Shown in pieces: positions 61,969 to 64,000 of a stretch of 64,000 bases of DNA (positions are counted from its first letter, which is position 1; each line of letters opens with the position of its first letter). A model generated the notes under the pieces. The model was given only the letters and a program-made list of their open reading frames with translations, had not been told where the DNA came from and did not search any database. The DNA comes from Roseibium sp. Sym1. GTDB taxonomy: Bacteria; Pseudomonadota; Alphaproteobacteria; Rhizobiales; Stappiaceae. The stretch is from NCBI RefSeq assembly GCF_027359675.1, contig NZ_CP114786.1:558001-622000 (forward strand). Reading direction: 5' to 3'. The position numbers and the translations under genes are program-made.

Positions 61969-63164
61969 GCGCGCCCTGGCTGACACTCGTCGGCATCGGC
62001 GAGGACGGTGTGCTCGCGCCCGGCGGGGCAGACGCCCTCGCCCAGGCCGAGATTGTCTATGGCGGCGCGCGTCACCTGGAGCTTGCCGGCGATATCCCGG
62101 GCGAAAAGCGCCCCTGGCCGAGCCCGTTTTCGTCGGTGTTCGAAGAACTTGCGGCACTCAGGCACAGGAGCGTCGCCGTGCTGGCAACCGGCGACCCGAT
62201 GTGGTTCGGCATCGGGTCTTCGCTGCTCGGGCATTTCGAGCCGCAGGACATGACCGTGCTGCCGTCGCTTTCTGCCTTCCAGCTGGCCGCAAGCCGCATG
62301 GGCTGGGCGTTGCAGGAGACGGATTGCCTGTCGGTTCACGGCCGCTCCGTCGACATGCTGCGTGCCGCGCTTTATCCAGGCGCGCGGCTCCTGGTCCTGA
62401 CCAGCAACGGCGCCACCCCGCGCGAGGTGGCAGATCTGCTGGCCGATGAAGGCTATGGCCGCACCCGAATGACGGTGCTGGAGCACATTGGCGGGACACG
62501 GGAACGCCGGGTTGCGGGGACAGCAGAGACCTGGTCGGAGACCGTCGCCGACTTTCACACACTCGCGCTGGACGTGGTTGCCGATGCGGGGTTCCGTTTC
62601 CGTGGCCGCACGCCGGGCCTCGCCGACGATGCCTTCCGTCATGACGGCAAGATGACCAAGCAGGACATTCGCGCCGTTACCCTGGCGGAGCTGAAACCCT
62701 ATCCCGGCGCCTTGCTGTGGGACATCGGCGCCGGCTGCGGCTCGGTTGCCATCGAGTGGCTGCGCGCCGCCCCGCGCACCCGCGCAATCGGCCTGGAGCC
62801 GCAAGACGAGCGCCGCAGGCTGGCTGCCGAAAACGCGGTCGCCCTCGGTGTGCCGCACCTGGACCTGAAAGACGCCACGGCGCCGGAGGGACTGAAAGGC
62901 CTGCCGGCACCGGACGCGGTCTTCATCGGCGGCGGGCTGACGGTTCCCGGCGTCGTCGAAGCCGCTCTGAACGCGCTCAAGCCTGGTGGCAGGCTCGTCG
63001 CCAATGCCGTGACGCTTGAAAGCGAAGTCGTTCTGCTGGGCGCCTACCAGGGCCTTGGCGGCACCTTGAAGAAACTCTCCGTGCACCGCGCCAGCGCCGT
63101 CGGCGGCTTGACCGGCTGGCGTCCGCTGATGCCCGTGACCCAATGGAGCTTCACCAAGCCATGA
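61965..63164 (+). CDS. cobL: Precorrin-6Y C5,15-methyltransferase (decarboxylating)
   Basis: The 399-residue protein fuses CbiE (about 1-205; LVGIGEDGVLAPGG, ATGDPMWFGIGSSL) and CbiT (about 215-399; LLWDIGAGCGSVAIEW, the SAM motif). It adds methyl groups at C-5 and C-15 and removes the C-12 acetate carboxyl of precorrin-6Y. Start is fixed by the ATGA overlap with the preceding small gene. It overlaps cobI by four bases. Confidence 0.96.
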   Translation: MSAPWLTLVGIGEDGVLAPGGADALAQAEIVYGGARHLELAGDIPGEKRPWPSPFSSVFEELAALRHRSVAVLATGDPMWFGIGSSLLGHFEPQDMTVLPSLSAFQLAASRMGWALQETDCLSVHGRSVDMLRAALYPGARLLVLTSNGATPREVADLLADEGYGRTRMTVLEHIGGTRERRVAGTAETWSETVADFHTLALDVVADAGFRFRGRTPGLADDAFRHDGKMTKQDIRAVTLAELKPYPGALLWDIGAGCGSVAIEWLRAAPRTRAIGLEPQDERRRLAAENAVALGVPHLDLKDATAPEGLKGLPAPDAVFIGGGLTVPGVVEAALNALKPGGRLVANAVTLESEVVLLGAYQGLGGTLKKLSVHRASAVGGLTGWRPLMPVTQWSFTKP

Positions 63165-63886
63165 GCGGAACCCTTTACGGCATCGGTCTCGGCCCCGGCG
63201 ATCCGGAGCTGATGACACTGAAGGCGCACCGGCTGATTGCCGGTGCCAAGGTGATCGCCTATCCGGCCCCCGACAGCGGCGAAAGCTTTGCCCGCTCGAT
63301 CGCCGCCGGCGCCTTGCCTGACGGCGTGCGCGAGATCCCGATCGTCGTGCCGATGCGGGTCGACCGGTTCCCGGCGCAGGAGATCTACGACAAGGCCGCC
63401 GGCGAGATCGCGGCGGTTCTGGAGACCGGCGAGGATGTCGTCACCCTGTGCGAGGGCGACCCGTTCTTCTTCGGCTCCTTCATGTACCTGTTCGAGCGGC
63501 TGTCGGACCGGTTTGCCATCGAGGTCGTGCCGGGCGTCACGTCGCTGACCGCCTGCGCCGCCCAGCTGCAACGGCCACTGACCGCCCGCAACGACGTCCT
63601 GACCGTCATTCCCGGTCCACTGCCGGACATGGACATCCGGACGAAGATCGAAGAGGCCCAGGCTGTCGCCATCATGAAGGTCGGCCGCCACCTGCCGCGC
63701 CTCAAGGCGCTGCTCGACGGCATGGGCCTGCTTGAAAGGGCCGGTTACGTCGAACGGGCCAGCCTGCCGGAACAGAAAGTTCACCGCCTCGTCGATCTTC
63801 AGGTGGACACCGCCCCCTATTTTTCCATGATCCTCATCTACAAGGGAGACGAAGCGTGGACGCTTCCCCCATCCTACTCGTCCTGA
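63161..63886 (+). CDS. cobI: Precorrin-2 C20-methyltransferase
   Basis: ATG 63161 overlaps the cobL stop (ATGA) with GGAG upstream; an in-frame ATG at 63143 lies deep within cobL. The 241-residue enzyme begins GTLYGIGLGPGDPELMTLKA, the SAM-binding P-loop of the uroporphyrinogen methyltransferase family, and has LCEGDPFFFGSFMYL and VPGVTSLTACAA. It methylates precorrin-2 at C-20. Confidence 0.95.
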   Translation: MSGTLYGIGLGPGDPELMTLKAHRLIAGAKVIAYPAPDSGESFARSIAAGALPDGVREIPIVVPMRVDRFPAQEIYDKAAGEIAAVLETGEDVVTLCEGDPFFFGSFMYLFERLSDRFAIEVVPGVTSLTACAAQLQRPLTARNDVLTVIPGPLPDMDIRTKIEEAQAVAIMKVGRHLPRLKALLDGMGLLERAGYVERASLPEQKVHRLVDLQVDTAPYFSMILIYKGDEAWTLPPSYSS

Positions 63887-64000
63887 ACGAGGCCGGCCTC
63901 GGCGCAGCCGAAGAAATCGCCAAACGCTTTTCGACCGCCCGCATCCACGGGCTGGCCGGACGCGTGCCGAGCGCGGACACCCAGTTCAACGAGACCATCG
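63856..64000 (+). CDS. cobJ: Start of a CbiG-CobJ type gene, cut off by the window
   Basis: GTG 63856 has AAGGGAG upstream and overlaps cobI by 31 bases. The 48 visible residues (ILLVLNEAGLGAAEEIAKRF, then IHGLAGRV) look like the N-terminal CbiG-like domain that is fused to precorrin-3B C17-methyltransferase CobJ in many alphaproteobacteria. The methyltransferase part itself is beyond the window, so the gene name is an expectation from operon order. Confidence 0.65.
   Translation, partial: MDASPILLVLNEAGLGAAEEIAKRFSTARIHGLAGRVPSADTQFNETI

Overview
The window looks like a chromosomal segment of a marine alphaproteobacterium, most likely Hyphomicrobiales/Stappiaceae (Roseibium/Labrenzia-like). 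This rests on gene content and style: GC-rich codon use with long antisense shadow ORFs, aerobic cobalamin genes (cobH-cobL-cobI-cobJ) with a CbiX chelatase, rkp-like capsule export genes next to pseudaminic acid genes, TRAP transporters, a protocatechuate/gallate lower pathway, and palindromic intergenic repeats of the kind common in this order. Taxonomy is inference; no rRNA is present.

Layout. 1-2.3 kb: end of a tautomerase gene, a chromosomal ccdAB toxin-antitoxin pair with a clear terminator, and a LysR regulator divergent from a 45-codon gene that was easily missed. 2.3-7.1 kb: pheS and pheT, separated by an unknown membrane protein gene and preceded by a possible Phe leader peptide. 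7.1-16.3 kb: mixed housekeeping genes and unknowns: three tandem secreted Cys-rich paralogs, a nucleotidyltransferase, a MITE-like element, a six-repeat protein of unknown function, fused pabB-pabC, a chemoreceptor and msrA. 16.5-18.2 kb: tRNA-Ser(GGA), an IS481-family element ten bases downstream of it, and a remnant of a second such element.

18.2-29.1 kb is a catabolic island: dienelactone hydrolase, TAXI-TRAP transporter, LigI-like lactonase, GalD, GalB, a double-HTH LysR regulator, a type I extradiol dioxygenase and a LigK/GalC aldolase. Together they would take 2-pyrone-4,6-dicarboxylate or 4-oxalomesaconate to pyruvate and oxaloacetate. Inside it lies what looks like a deletion scar in which the 5' part of a dctP gene is joined in frame to the 3' end of a dctM gene.

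29.2-51.6 kb is a surface polysaccharide locus. kpsM-kpsT-kpsE and a KpsC-like transferase run on the plus strand. A long minus-strand series encodes pseB, pseC, pseF, pseG and pseI with a sugar formyltransferase where the acetyltransferase PseH would be expected. Upstream of pseB sits an unusual set: HMGL-type aldolase, AMP-dependent ligase, VOC protein, cyclase, acyl carrier protein and AAC(3)-like acyltransferase. I read these as a route that makes, activates and transfers an uncommon acyl group to a pseudaminic-acid-type sugar of the capsule (K antigen). This is the best candidate for an undescribed system. A 1,360-residue glycosyltransferase-like protein closes the block.

52.3-64 kb: a serralysin-like RTX metalloprotease with 98-residue modules, an Hsp70-like protein, a DUF1905 protein, a GcvR-like ACT protein, a c-heme-motif PP2C phosphatase, and a tightly coupled cobalamin operon that runs off the end and contains a small unknown gene between cobH and cobL.
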